Below the pieces are notes generated by a model. That model saw only the letters and a program-made list of their open reading frames with translations, ran no database searches and was not told the origin of the DNA. From Aneurinibacillus sp. (GTDB lineage Bacteria; Bacillota; UBA5301; DYFA01), in NCBI GenBank assembly GCA_020725425.1, contig DYFA01000051.1, positions 1 to 64,000 of the forward strand: a stretch of 64,000 nucleotides of DNA, in the 5' to 3' direction. Each line of letters starts with the position of its first letter. Positions within the stretch are counted from its first letter, which is position 1. This document shows positions 9,426-17,507 of the stretch, piece by piece. A program made the position numbers and the translations under genes.

Positions 9426-9780
9426 TCGACGGAGCATAGTGGAGGTACTGCGACTCTTCCTGCAGATGCGCGGCTACGAAACGCGGGAGGCCTACGACGG
9501 GCGCTCCGCCCTGGAGCTGATCCGGCGCGAACCGCCCGACCTGGTCCTGCTCGACCTCGTCATCCCGGAACGGACCGGCTTCGAGGTGTTGCAGGCGATG
9601 CGACAGGACGAGCAACTCTCGCGCATCCCGGTCATCGTCATGACCGCCCGTTCCGAGGTGGGCGAACTGCCCACCGAGGACCTGCAAGGTGCCTCCGCCC
9701 TGCTCCGCAAGCCCTTCGACCTGGAGGAAGTCGCTGCTCTGGTCTCCAAGACCCTCGTCCAGCAACCGGCCGCCGGTTGA
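9394..9780 (+). CDS. Single-domain response regulator (receiver only)
   Basis: RILVVDDRRS, DLVLLDLVIPERTGFEVL, VIVMTAR, LLRKPFD; GTG start preceded by AGGAGG. Confidence 0.88.
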   Translation: MRKSRILVVDDRRSIVEVLRLFLQMRGYETREAYDGRSALELIRREPPDLVLLDLVIPERTGFEVLQAMRQDEQLSRIPVIVMTARSEVGELPTEDLQGASALLRKPFDLEEVAALVSKTLVQQPAAG

Positions 9781-9781
9781 C

Positions 9782-10567
9782 TCAGCCGCCTGCGGCCAGG
9801 CCGAGGGGGAGGTACATCGGGACGCCGTCGACGTCGTACTCGATGCGGGCTTCCACTCCGAACACCTGGCGCAGCAGAGCGGGGGTCAGGATGTAGGCCG
9901 GCTCGCCCTCTGCCACCACCCGCCCGTTTTGCAGGGCTATCAGACGATGGGAGTACCGGGCCGCCTGGTTGATGTCGTGCAGGACCATGATCACGGTGAG
10001 GCCGAGGGACCGGTTCAGGCGGCGGACCAGCTCCATGACCTCCAACTGGTGGGAGATGTCCAGGTAGGTGGTGGGTTCGTCCAGCAAGAGAACCTCGGGC
10101 GTCTGAGCCAGGGCCAGAGCGATCCAGGCTCGCTGGCGCTCACCGCCTGAGAGGGTAGCCACCGGCCGGTCGGCCAAGTGTTCCAGCTTGGTCTCGCCTA
10201 GCGCCCACGCCACCACCTCGGCGTCAGTTGCCGTCGGCCGCCCCCACCACTTCAGATGGGGCGAACGCCCGTACCAGACCAGTTCCCGTACGGTGAGATC
10301 GGGTGGCGCCTCGGGTCCCTGCGGCAGGATAGCCAACTGCCGCGCTAGCTTCCCCGGACTGAGGGTTTGTATGTCGTGGCCGTGGAGATAAACGGCACCC
10401 CCCTTTGGCCGGAGGGTGCGGGCCAGCGCCCGCAGGACGGTCGACTTCCCTGAGCCGTTCGGGCCGATGAGGGAGATCACTTCCCGCGAGCCGACCGCCA
10501 GGCTCAACCCCCGCACGACTTCCCGCTCTTCGTAAGCCAGGCGAAGGCCGCGCGCTTCCAGGATCAC
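9782..10567 (-). CDS. ABC transporter ATP-binding protein, FecE/BtuD family
   Basis: GPNGSGKSTVLRAL Walker A, LSGGERQRAWIALALAQ signature, LLLDEPTTYLD. Confidence 0.92.
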   Translation of the reverse strand: MILEARGLRLAYEEREVVRGLSLAVGSREVISLIGPNGSGKSTVLRALARTLRPKGGAVYLHGHDIQTLSPGKLARQLAILPQGPEAPPDLTVRELVWYGRSPHLKWWGRPTATDAEVVAWALGETKLEHLADRPVATLSGGERQRAWIALALAQTPEVLLLDEPTTYLDISHQLEVMELVRRLNRSLGLTVIMVLHDINQAARYSHRLIALQNGRVVAEGEPAYILTPALLRQVFGVEARIEYDVDGVPMYLPLGLAAGG

Positions 10568-11628
10568 CGGGTACTCCTCCTTCGCAGCAGGTACAGGAAG
10601 AACGGCGCTCCCATGGCCGCGGTCAAAATGCCGACCGGGAGCTCCACCGGGTCAGCCACGATCCGGGCGGCGGTGTCGGCCGCGATGAGCAAGGCGCCTC
10701 CCAGGACGGCCGAGGTGGGCAGGAGGAACCGGTAGTCGGAGCCGAGCAGGAGGCGGGTCAGGTGGGGCACGATCAACCCGATGAAGCCGATGAGGCCGGC
10801 CACTGAGACTGCCGCGCCCGCCATGACCGCCGCCAGGGCGATCAACAGCAACCGCACCCGCTCGACCCGCACCCCGAGTCCGGCCGCCAGATCATCGCCG
10901 AGCAGGAGCAGGTTGACCTTCCGGGCCGAGGCCAGGGACACGGCGACGCCGGTCACGATGTAGGGCCACAACCGCTGCCAGTGAGACCAGCCCCGCCCGG
11001 CCAGCCCTCCGATGAGCCAGGTCATCGCAGCCTGGACGTTGTCGGAGTGCGTCACGAGCAGGGCGGAGGTCCCAGCGGAGAAGAGCGAGGAGACCGCCAC
11101 CCCGGCCAGGATCATCCGCATGGGGGCGATCCCGCCGCGCCAGGCGAGGGTGTAGACGATCGCGGCGCCGAGGAGGGCTCCGGCGAAGGCCGCAGCCGGG
11201 ATCCAGTGCGGCGGGGCCAGCGGGAAGAGCGTCATCACAGTCACGGCTCCCAGCCCGGCGCCGGCCGACACGCCGATGATGTGCGGGTCAGCCAGGGGGT
11301 TGCGCATCACCCCCTGCAGGAGAGCCCCGGAAACAGCCAGCCCCGCCCCGACCAAGCTGCCGATCAGGGCTCGCGGCAGTCGGATGTTCCAGACGATCGT
11401 CCGGGGGAGTTCGGCGCTCCGGCCCAGGATAGCTTCCCAGACCGTGACTGGTCCGAGCCGGACCGGCCCGAGCCCCACTCCCAGGGTGAAGGCAGCCAGG
11501 AAGAGGAGACACCCCACGCCGAGAACCGCGAGCTGGCGGCGGCGCTGGCGCCGGCCGGCCAAAAGGAGCCCGGCGGAGTTGCCGTTGCCGTTCCGGATCG
11601 CCTCGGCGTAGGCGAGTCTACCGGTCAC
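10564..11628 (-). CDS. FecCD-family ABC transporter permease
   Basis: LPRALIGSLVGAGLAVSGALLQGVMRNPLADPHIIGVSAGAGLGA; VPHLTRLLLGSDYRFLLP. Confidence 0.92.
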   Translation of the reverse strand: MTGRLAYAEAIRNGNGNSAGLLLAGRRQRRRQLAVLGVGCLLFLAAFTLGVGLGPVRLGPVTVWEAILGRSAELPRTIVWNIRLPRALIGSLVGAGLAVSGALLQGVMRNPLADPHIIGVSAGAGLGAVTVMTLFPLAPPHWIPAAAFAGALLGAAIVYTLAWRGGIAPMRMILAGVAVSSLFSAGTSALLVTHSDNVQAAMTWLIGGLAGRGWSHWQRLWPYIVTGVAVSLASARKVNLLLLGDDLAAGLGVRVERVRLLLIALAAVMAGAAVSVAGLIGFIGLIVPHLTRLLLGSDYRFLLPTSAVLGGALLIAADTAARIVADPVELPVGILTAAMGAPFFLYLLRRRSTR

Positions 11629-12562
11629 CCCGGAACACCTCGGGGTAGAGGACTGCCGCCACCTGCTCCAGGGCGTCGGCGTACCGCGGCCCCGGGGAGG
11701 TGAAGTAGAACGGATCGAGCTCCACCACCCGCCCGTTCTTCACCGCTTTCAGGGTGTTCCACATCGGGTCCTTCGCAAAGCCCGGCAGGGCCTTCGACTT
11801 GTCCGAGGCGTCCCGGACCGGCTTGACCAGGATCAGCACGTCGGGGTTCGCCTCGACCACCCGCTCCATGGAGAGCTTCGTGTACCCCGGGCGATGCTCC
11901 GGCCCAGTCTCGGCGATGTTCACTCCGCCCAAAAGCTTCACCATGTCACCGAGGTAGGAGGTGGGCTTGGCGGCCGACCAGGCTTCGGCGCTACCGACCA
12001 TGATCAGAACGCGGGGGTGACCGGTGGCCGGCACCTTCTTCCGGGTCGCCTCGACCCGGCGCTCGATCTCGCCGGCGAGCTTGGCGGCTTTCTCCGATTC
12101 GCCCACCAGGTCGCCGAGGATCTTGAACTTCTCGCTGACATCCTTGTAGGAGTCGATCATGTAGAGGAGGACCGGTGCGCCCACCTGCTGGAGGTTGCCC
12201 AGGTAGGGCGCGTGCAGGTCCTTGTTGCCGATCAAGAGGTCGGGCTTTAGGGCGGCGATCCGCTCGTAGTTGAGCCGGTAGGCGAGGCCATGCTCCGGGA
12301 TCTTCAGCGCCTCAGCCGGCCAGTCGGCGGAGGAGGGGCGGCCGACCGGAGGCTTGCCGAGCATGACCAGCATCTCCACGACCCAGGGAGTGAGCGCCAC
12401 AATCCGTTGCGGCTTGGCGGGGATGACTACCTCGCGGCCGGTTTCGTCCCTGACGATGCGGGTCCCTTCGGCCAGGGCAGGCAGAGCGGCTGCGGCCGCC
12501 AGGGCCAGGCAGATGAGGACCGCGGCAAGCGAGCGCAAGCCGAGTGTTTGCACAGAGAACAA
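11618..12562 (-). CDS. ABC transporter substrate-binding protein (siderophore/heme/corrinoid class)
   Basis: Signal peptide; RIVRDETGREVVIPAKPQRIVALTPWVVEML; operonic with FecCD/FecE. Confidence 0.88.
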   Translation of the reverse strand: MFSVQTLGLRSLAAVLICLALAAAAALPALAEGTRIVRDETGREVVIPAKPQRIVALTPWVVEMLVMLGKPPVGRPSSADWPAEALKIPEHGLAYRLNYERIAALKPDLLIGNKDLHAPYLGNLQQVGAPVLLYMIDSYKDVSEKFKILGDLVGESEKAAKLAGEIERRVEATRKKVPATGHPRVLIMVGSAEAWSAAKPTSYLGDMVKLLGGVNIAETGPEHRPGYTKLSMERVVEANPDVLILVKPVRDASDKSKALPGFAKDPMWNTLKAVKNGRVVELDPFYFTSPGPRYADALEQVAAVLYPEVFRGDR

Positions 12563-12630
12563 CTCCTTTCCGATCCGAAAGGGAAAACTTCAATAACATT
12601 CGTGCCGACTCTCAGGTACTCCTGCTGAAA

Positions 12631-12740
12631 GGCGGGTCTTGCCGGGAGGAGGGCTGAGCTGGTCAACTTCGACCGGGCCGGCACCGTCCCCGTACCAAGC
12701 CGCACCGGCTGCCTGGTGAAAGGGTTCCACCTCGCCCGCC
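12631..12740 (-). promoter_or_regulatory. Candidate structured leader, possibly a divergent/compact cobalamin-type riboswitch
   Basis: On the minus strand CCGGCAAGACCCGCC resembles a B12 box (CCGG-AAGACCTGCC) and can close GGCGGG/CCCGCC with an upstream arm; GGTGCGG..GGACGGTGCCGG core-like stretch; precedes the uptake operon. Confidence 0.35.
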
Positions 12741-13138
12741 CCTTGCTGCACGTCCTCGACACCCCCCTCGGTTGTCCGGGGGCGGCGCATCCCCCGCTGG
12801 CGCGGTGAGGCGCGGGAAGACAGCGACATAGATTTGCTGATCATTAAAGATTCCTTTCGTTCCCGGCGGGAAGAGATGGTGCGGCTCGATCGGGCGATAA
12901 GGAAGTTTCGTTAGCAACTAGCTTACTCTTACCTCATCAAACCAGCCGCAATTCCTCAGCCTTGCGGAAGGTGTCTGCGCCTGGGTAAAGTCGTCCATGG
13001 CCGGAAAATGAATATTTATCTTCCAAATCGTTTCTGATATACTAACACTGGCCGTGGCCCGGGAGGGCGCTTTTTTCATTTCTGACCCCTGTCCACCCGC
13101 CGCTGCCGCAACCCTGAGAGCAAGAGGAGGACTGCCGC

Positions 13139-13597
13139 ATGCTCCCGACACCCAAGAAGTTCACGATCTGCGCCGGTTCCGCTGAGGGTCCGACCCGGCT
13201 TAACGCCTTCGACAACGCCCTGTTAGCCGCCGGGATCGGCAACCTGAACCTGCTGCGGGTCTCGTCTGTCCTGCCGCCTGGGGTTGAACACGTTGAAAAG
13301 CTCGACATCCCGCCCGGCTCCCTTACGCCGACTGCCTACGGGACCATCACCAGCTCCACACCGGGCGAGCGCATCGCCGCCGCGGTGGGCGTCGGCTTCA
13401 CCGAGGACAGCTTCGGCATGATCATGGAGTACTCCGGGGTGTGCGGCAAGGAGGAAGCCGAGCGGGAGGTCACCCGGATGGTCGAGGAGGCCTTCAGACA
13501 GCGCGGCCTGCCCCTGGCCAGGGTGATGGTCAAAGGGACGGACATCGTGGTCAAGCACATCGCCACCGCCTTCGCCGCCGTGGCTCTGTGGTATTGA
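13139..13597 (+). CDS. Pyruvoyl-dependent arginine decarboxylase
   Basis: PKKFTICAGSAEGPTRLNAFDNALLAAGIGNLNLLRVSSVLPPG; ITSSTPGERIAAAVGVG cleavage region. Confidence 0.92.
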   Translation: MLPTPKKFTICAGSAEGPTRLNAFDNALLAAGIGNLNLLRVSSVLPPGVEHVEKLDIPPGSLTPTAYGTITSSTPGERIAAAVGVGFTEDSFGMIMEYSGVCGKEEAEREVTRMVEEAFRQRGLPLARVMVKGTDIVVKHIATAFAAVALWY

Positions 13598-13636
13598 GCC
13601 GGCGGGGTACAGCGGCGGAGAGAGGGAGGTCAGCCA

Positions 13637-14476
13637 GTGGCCAAGCTTGAACTCTGGTACACCGAAGACCAGACCGAGAACCAGCGGTTTTCCTGCCGCG
13701 TGACCCGGACCCTCCACAGCGAGCAGACGCCCTTTCAGAAGCTGGACGTCTTCGAAACCGCCCAGTGGGGCCGGATGCTCACCCTGGACGGGCTGGTGAT
13801 GACCACCGACCGGGACGAGTTCGTCTACCATGAGATGATCACCCATGTCCCGCTCTGCACCCATCCCAACCCCGAGTACGTGGCGGTGATCGGCGGCGGC
13901 GACGGGGGCGCCATCCGGGAAATCCTGAAGCACCCCGGCGTCAAGAAGGCCACACTGATCGAGATCGACGAGCGGGTGATCGAGGCGAGCCGGCGGTTCT
14001 TCCCGGCGATCAGCTCCGGCCTCTCCGACCCCCGGGTCGAGATTCGGGTGGAGGACGGAATCAACCACGTCGCGGAGGTCAAGGGCCGGTACGACGTGAT
14101 TATCGTCGATTCCACCGATCCCATCGGGCCGGCGGTCGGGCTTTTCGCCAAGGAGTTCTACCAGAACGTCTTCGCCGCCCTCCGGGAGGACGGGCTCTTC
14201 GTGGCGCAGACCGAGTCGCCGTTCTACCACGCCGATCTGATCCGGAACACCTTCGCCACGGTGAGCGGTATCTTCCCGGTGACCCGCCTGTACCTGGCGA
14301 CGATCCCGACGTATCCTTCGGGGCTGTGGTCGTTCACGGTGGGCTCGAAGAAATACGACCCGGCGGTGGTCAACCCCGACCGGAAGCTGCCCTTTGCCAC
14401 CCGGTACTACACGCCGGAACTTCACCGCGGGGCCTTCGCCCTGCCGCAGTTCGTGGCGGAGTTAATTAAGAAGTGA
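13637..14476 (+). CDS. speE: Polyamine aminopropyltransferase (spermidine synthase)
   Basis: [65 protein letters not shown]. Confidence 0.95.
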   Translation: MAKLELWYTEDQTENQRFSCRVTRTLHSEQTPFQKLDVFETAQWGRMLTLDGLVMTTDRDEFVYHEMITHVPLCTHPNPEYVAVIGGGDGGAIREILKHPGVKKATLIEIDERVIEASRRFFPAISSGLSDPRVEIRVEDGINHVAEVKGRYDVIIVDSTDPIGPAVGLFAKEFYQNVFAALREDGLFVAQTESPFYHADLIRNTFATVSGIFPVTRLYLATIPTYPSGLWSFTVGSKKYDPAVVNPDRKLPFATRYYTPELHRGAFALPQFVAELIKK

Positions 14477-14486
14477 GGAGTCGTGG

Positions 14487-15386
14487 ATGAGCAAGGGATG
14501 GGAGGCGCGGCGGCCGGCCTTTATGGCCAGCCGGGAGACGGCGGACGGAGCCTATGCGGTCCTGATCGGGGCGCCCATGGACTGGACGGTCAGCTTCCGC
14601 CCGGGGTCCCGCTTCGGGCCGGCGGCCATCCGGGCTGTCTCCGATGGGATCGAGGAGTACTCGGTCTATCAGGAACGGTCGTTGGAGGAGATCGCCTTCT
14701 ACGACGGCGGTGACCTGGTCCTGCCCTTCGGCAACGCCAAGGCCAGCCTGGAGATCATTGATGCCGCCGCGACCGACCTCTGGGCCGCAGGCCACTTCCC
14801 TTTCTTCCTTGGCGGTGAACATCTGATCACCCTGGGGGTGCTCCGGGCGGCCACCCGGCGCTACCCTGAGCTGGCGGTCCTCCACCTGGACGCCCACGCC
14901 GACCTTCGGCCCGGCTACATGGGAGAGCCGGAGTCCCACGCCTCGGTCATGCGTCGGGCGCTGGAAGAGTGCCCGGGGCTCACCCTCTACCAGTTCGGCA
15001 TCCGCTCCGGGACCGCCGAGGAGTTCGCCCTGGCGCGGGAGAAGACCCGGCTCTACCCGTTCGAGGTGGTGGAGCCCCTCTACGGCGTCTGCGCCGAGCT
15101 GGGGAAGCGTCCGGTCTACCTGACGCTGGACATCGACGTAGTCGACCCGGCCTTCGCGCCTGGCACCGGCACTCCCGAACCGGGGGGCATCACCTCCCGC
15201 GAGCTGCTTGACGCCCTCCACGTGCTCAAAGGGGTTAACCTGGTCGGCTGCGACCTGGTCGAGGTCAGCCCGCCGTACGATCAGAGTTCCCGGACGGCTG
15301 TCCTCGCCGCTGAGGCGGTCCGCGAGATTCTTTTGCAGGTCTCGCCTGGTCCGTCCAAGAAAAAGAAGGCAACGGGGGCCGCTTGA
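14487..15386 (+). CDS. speB: Agmatinase
   Basis: LGGEHLITLG, HLDAHADLR, LTLDIDVVDPAFAPGTGTPEPGG metal-binding motifs. Confidence 0.94.
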   Translation: MSKGWEARRPAFMASRETADGAYAVLIGAPMDWTVSFRPGSRFGPAAIRAVSDGIEEYSVYQERSLEEIAFYDGGDLVLPFGNAKASLEIIDAAATDLWAAGHFPFFLGGEHLITLGVLRAATRRYPELAVLHLDAHADLRPGYMGEPESHASVMRRALEECPGLTLYQFGIRSGTAEEFALAREKTRLYPFEVVEPLYGVCAELGKRPVYLTLDIDVVDPAFAPGTGTPEPGGITSRELLDALHVLKGVNLVGCDLVEVSPPYDQSSRTAVLAAEAVREILLQVSPGPSKKKKATGAA

Positions 15387-15838
15387 TGAATGCCATCGCC
15401 AAGCGACAGGAACTGCGGGAGCTGTGCCGGCGGCACGGCTTGGCTCTGGTGTATCTCTTCGGCTCCCAGGCAGCCAATGGGGCGAGGTTATTGGACGGCG
15501 AGACGGCTGCCCCGTCGGACGCCCTAGCCGACCTGGACGTCGGGGTGGTGACCCTGGAGCCCCTGCTGCCGCCTCATGAGCGATACCAATTCTACGCCCG
15601 GCTCTTCAACGACCTGGAGGACGTGTTCAAGCCGTTCCCCCTGGACCTGGTCCTGCTCGAAGAGAATCACTCGGTCTTTCAACTGGAGGCGATCAAGGGG
15701 ATCTGCGTCTACCAGGTCAGCGAGGAGAAGCGCGACGAGTACGAGATGAACATCCTGCGCCGGGCCGCCGATTTTGCGCCGGTGCTCGACTTGTTCCACC
15801 GCGAATACTTGGAGGAGTTCAGGGTGGCCGAAGGATGA
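15386..15838 (+). CDS. MntA-like minimal nucleotidyltransferase (MNT module 1)
   Basis: LVYLFGSQAANGARLLDGETAAPSDALADLDVGVV; TGATG overlap with speB stop. Confidence 0.75.
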   Translation: MNAIAKRQELRELCRRHGLALVYLFGSQAANGARLLDGETAAPSDALADLDVGVVTLEPLLPPHERYQFYARLFNDLEDVFKPFPLDLVLLEENHSVFQLEAIKGICVYQVSEEKRDEYEMNILRRAADFAPVLDLFHREYLEEFRVAEG

Positions 15839-16263
15839 TCAACCGGCGGTTGGTGGAAGGGAGATTGGTACTGCTTCACAGCTACCTCCAAGCTCTGGAG
15901 AGATTGGCAGGAGTTCCTCGTGCTGCTTTCCTGGCGGACGAGACCAAGACGGGAGCGGCCGAAAGCTACCTGCGTCGGGCCTTGGAGACGGTCTTCGACA
16001 TCGGCCGGCACCTCCTGGCCAAGCAGGGCGCCGTAGACTTGGCGGCGGAGTGCAAGAGCATCGCCCGGGGGCTCGGCGAGAAGGGAATCGTCAGCTCCGA
16101 GCTGGCTGAGAAGCTTGTTCCGATGGCCGGGTATCGCAATCGGCTGGTCCATCTGTACCACCTGGTCACCGACGAGGAGTTGTACGACATCATCACCAAG
16201 GACTTGGGCGACTTGCGCTGTTTCGCACACCAAGTCCAGCAGTTCCTCGAACGTCAGAGCTGA
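15835..16263 (+). CDS. HepT-like HEPN protein (module 1)
   Basis: GYRNRLVHLYHLV contains RX4HXY; overlaps MntA-like stop. Confidence 0.85.
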   Translation: MINRRLVEGRLVLLHSYLQALERLAGVPRAAFLADETKTGAAESYLRRALETVFDIGRHLLAKQGAVDLAAECKSIARGLGEKGIVSSELAEKLVPMAGYRNRLVHLYHLVTDEELYDIITKDLGDLRCFAHQVQQFLERQS

Positions 16264-16374
16264 TCCCTGCTTTTGCCAGAATATGCAGTTTCGGATGGGG
16301 GAGGAAGAATAGCGCCTGCAGTGGAAATACTGTTTTCCGAAGCCTAGTGTATTGCGGACCAGGGGGTAAGAAGA

Positions 16375-17043
16375 GTGAAAAACACACTGCACCAGAGCAT
16401 GGTGGGCCATCGGGTAGCCGCCTTGGCCGGCGCCCTGTTGCTTGCGGTCTTCGGGCTGTCCCTGCCCGGGCTGGCGGCGCCCACGGTCGTGGGTCCTACG
16501 GGGTTGATGCTTGTCCCCACGGCGGACGTCCTCCCCAACGGCGGCTTCAACTTCGCCCTCCACCGCTGGGAAGAGGTGAACTACCTCACCTTCAACACCA
16601 GCATGCTGGATAATCTGGAGTTCGGCGTCACCGCCGTGTCGTGGAAGAACGACTCGGATGCCCGGGCCAACATCAAGTTCCGGCTCATGAACGAGACCAG
16701 GCAGGCTCCGGCCCTGGCCGTCGGGGTGACCGACCTGACCGACGACCACCACCGTTCGGCCTACGTGGTGCTGACGAAGAACCTGCCGGAAGCGGGGTTC
16801 CGCGGGACGGTCGGGCTCGACAGCGACGGCCTCATCGCCGGGCTGTCCAAGGAGCTGAACCCCGTCTCCATCTCCAAAAGCGGCAAACGGGGCGCCCCCA
16901 GCACCACCTTCATGCTCGAGTTCGACGACTCCGCCTTGAACGTCGGGGTGGGGATCGGGCTTTCGCCGGAGTTCCGGGTCAACGTTTACCTGTACGACCT
17001 GCACGACGCCATTCTGGGCGTGAGCTACCAGGCGAAGTTCTAG
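16375..17043 (+). CDS. Secreted YjbH-like beta-barrel-type protein
   Basis: Signal peptide then GPTGLMLVPTADVLPNGGFNFALH; alternating beta-rich pattern, ends LGVSYQAKF (terminal aromatic). Confidence 0.5.
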   Translation: MKNTLHQSMVGHRVAALAGALLLAVFGLSLPGLAAPTVVGPTGLMLVPTADVLPNGGFNFALHRWEEVNYLTFNTSMLDNLEFGVTAVSWKNDSDARANIKFRLMNETRQAPALAVGVTDLTDDHHRSAYVVLTKNLPEAGFRGTVGLDSDGLIAGLSKELNPVSISKSGKRGAPSTTFMLEFDDSALNVGVGIGLSPEFRVNVYLYDLHDAILGVSYQAKF

Positions 17044-17096
17044 CCCAGGCATGTTCCCCCTCCACGGACGGGGGCGGCTTATGATAAGATAGGAAC

Positions 17097-17507
17097 ATGG
17101 ATATCGGCACGTACCAGAAATGGGTGCGGGACTTCGACCGGGAACGGGGTTGGGACCTTTGCCTTCCGGCCGAAGTCTTCGTCCATTTTCTGGAGGAGGC
17201 GGGCGAGATCGCCCGCCTGGTTCTTGCCCTCGAAGGGTATCGCGAGGTCACCCCGGCCGAGGCCGAAGAGCTCCGGCCCCGCTTGGCCGAGGAGATCGCC
17301 GACGCCATCACCTTTCTGATCAAACTGGCCTACCTGTACGAAGTGGACGTGGCCGGGGGGCTGGCGCGCAACATGGCCAAGTGTGGCGGCCGTTACCCGT
17401 CGGCGGAAGCGCCCGGGGCAGTCCTCACCTATCTGAGACGCCACCGGGAGGAGCTGGAGCAGTTCCTCCGCCAATATCGGGAGCGGTTTGGGGAGGAGAC
17501 CGAGTGA
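17097..17507 (+). CDS. MazG-like nucleotide pyrophosphohydrolase domain protein
   Basis: FLEEAGEIARLVLAL...RLAEEIADAITFLIKLAYLYEVD (EExxE...ExxD). Confidence 0.75.
   Translation: MDIGTYQKWVRDFDRERGWDLCLPAEVFVHFLEEAGEIARLVLALEGYREVTPAEAEELRPRLAEEIADAITFLIKLAYLYEVDVAGGLARNMAKCGGRYPSAEAPGAVLTYLRRHREELEQFLRQYRERFGEETE

Noticed and set aside
17120-17503. N-terminal extension of the argS ORF
   Set aside because: Overlaps the MazG-like gene out of frame; Gly/Arg-rich; argS starts at GTG 17504.
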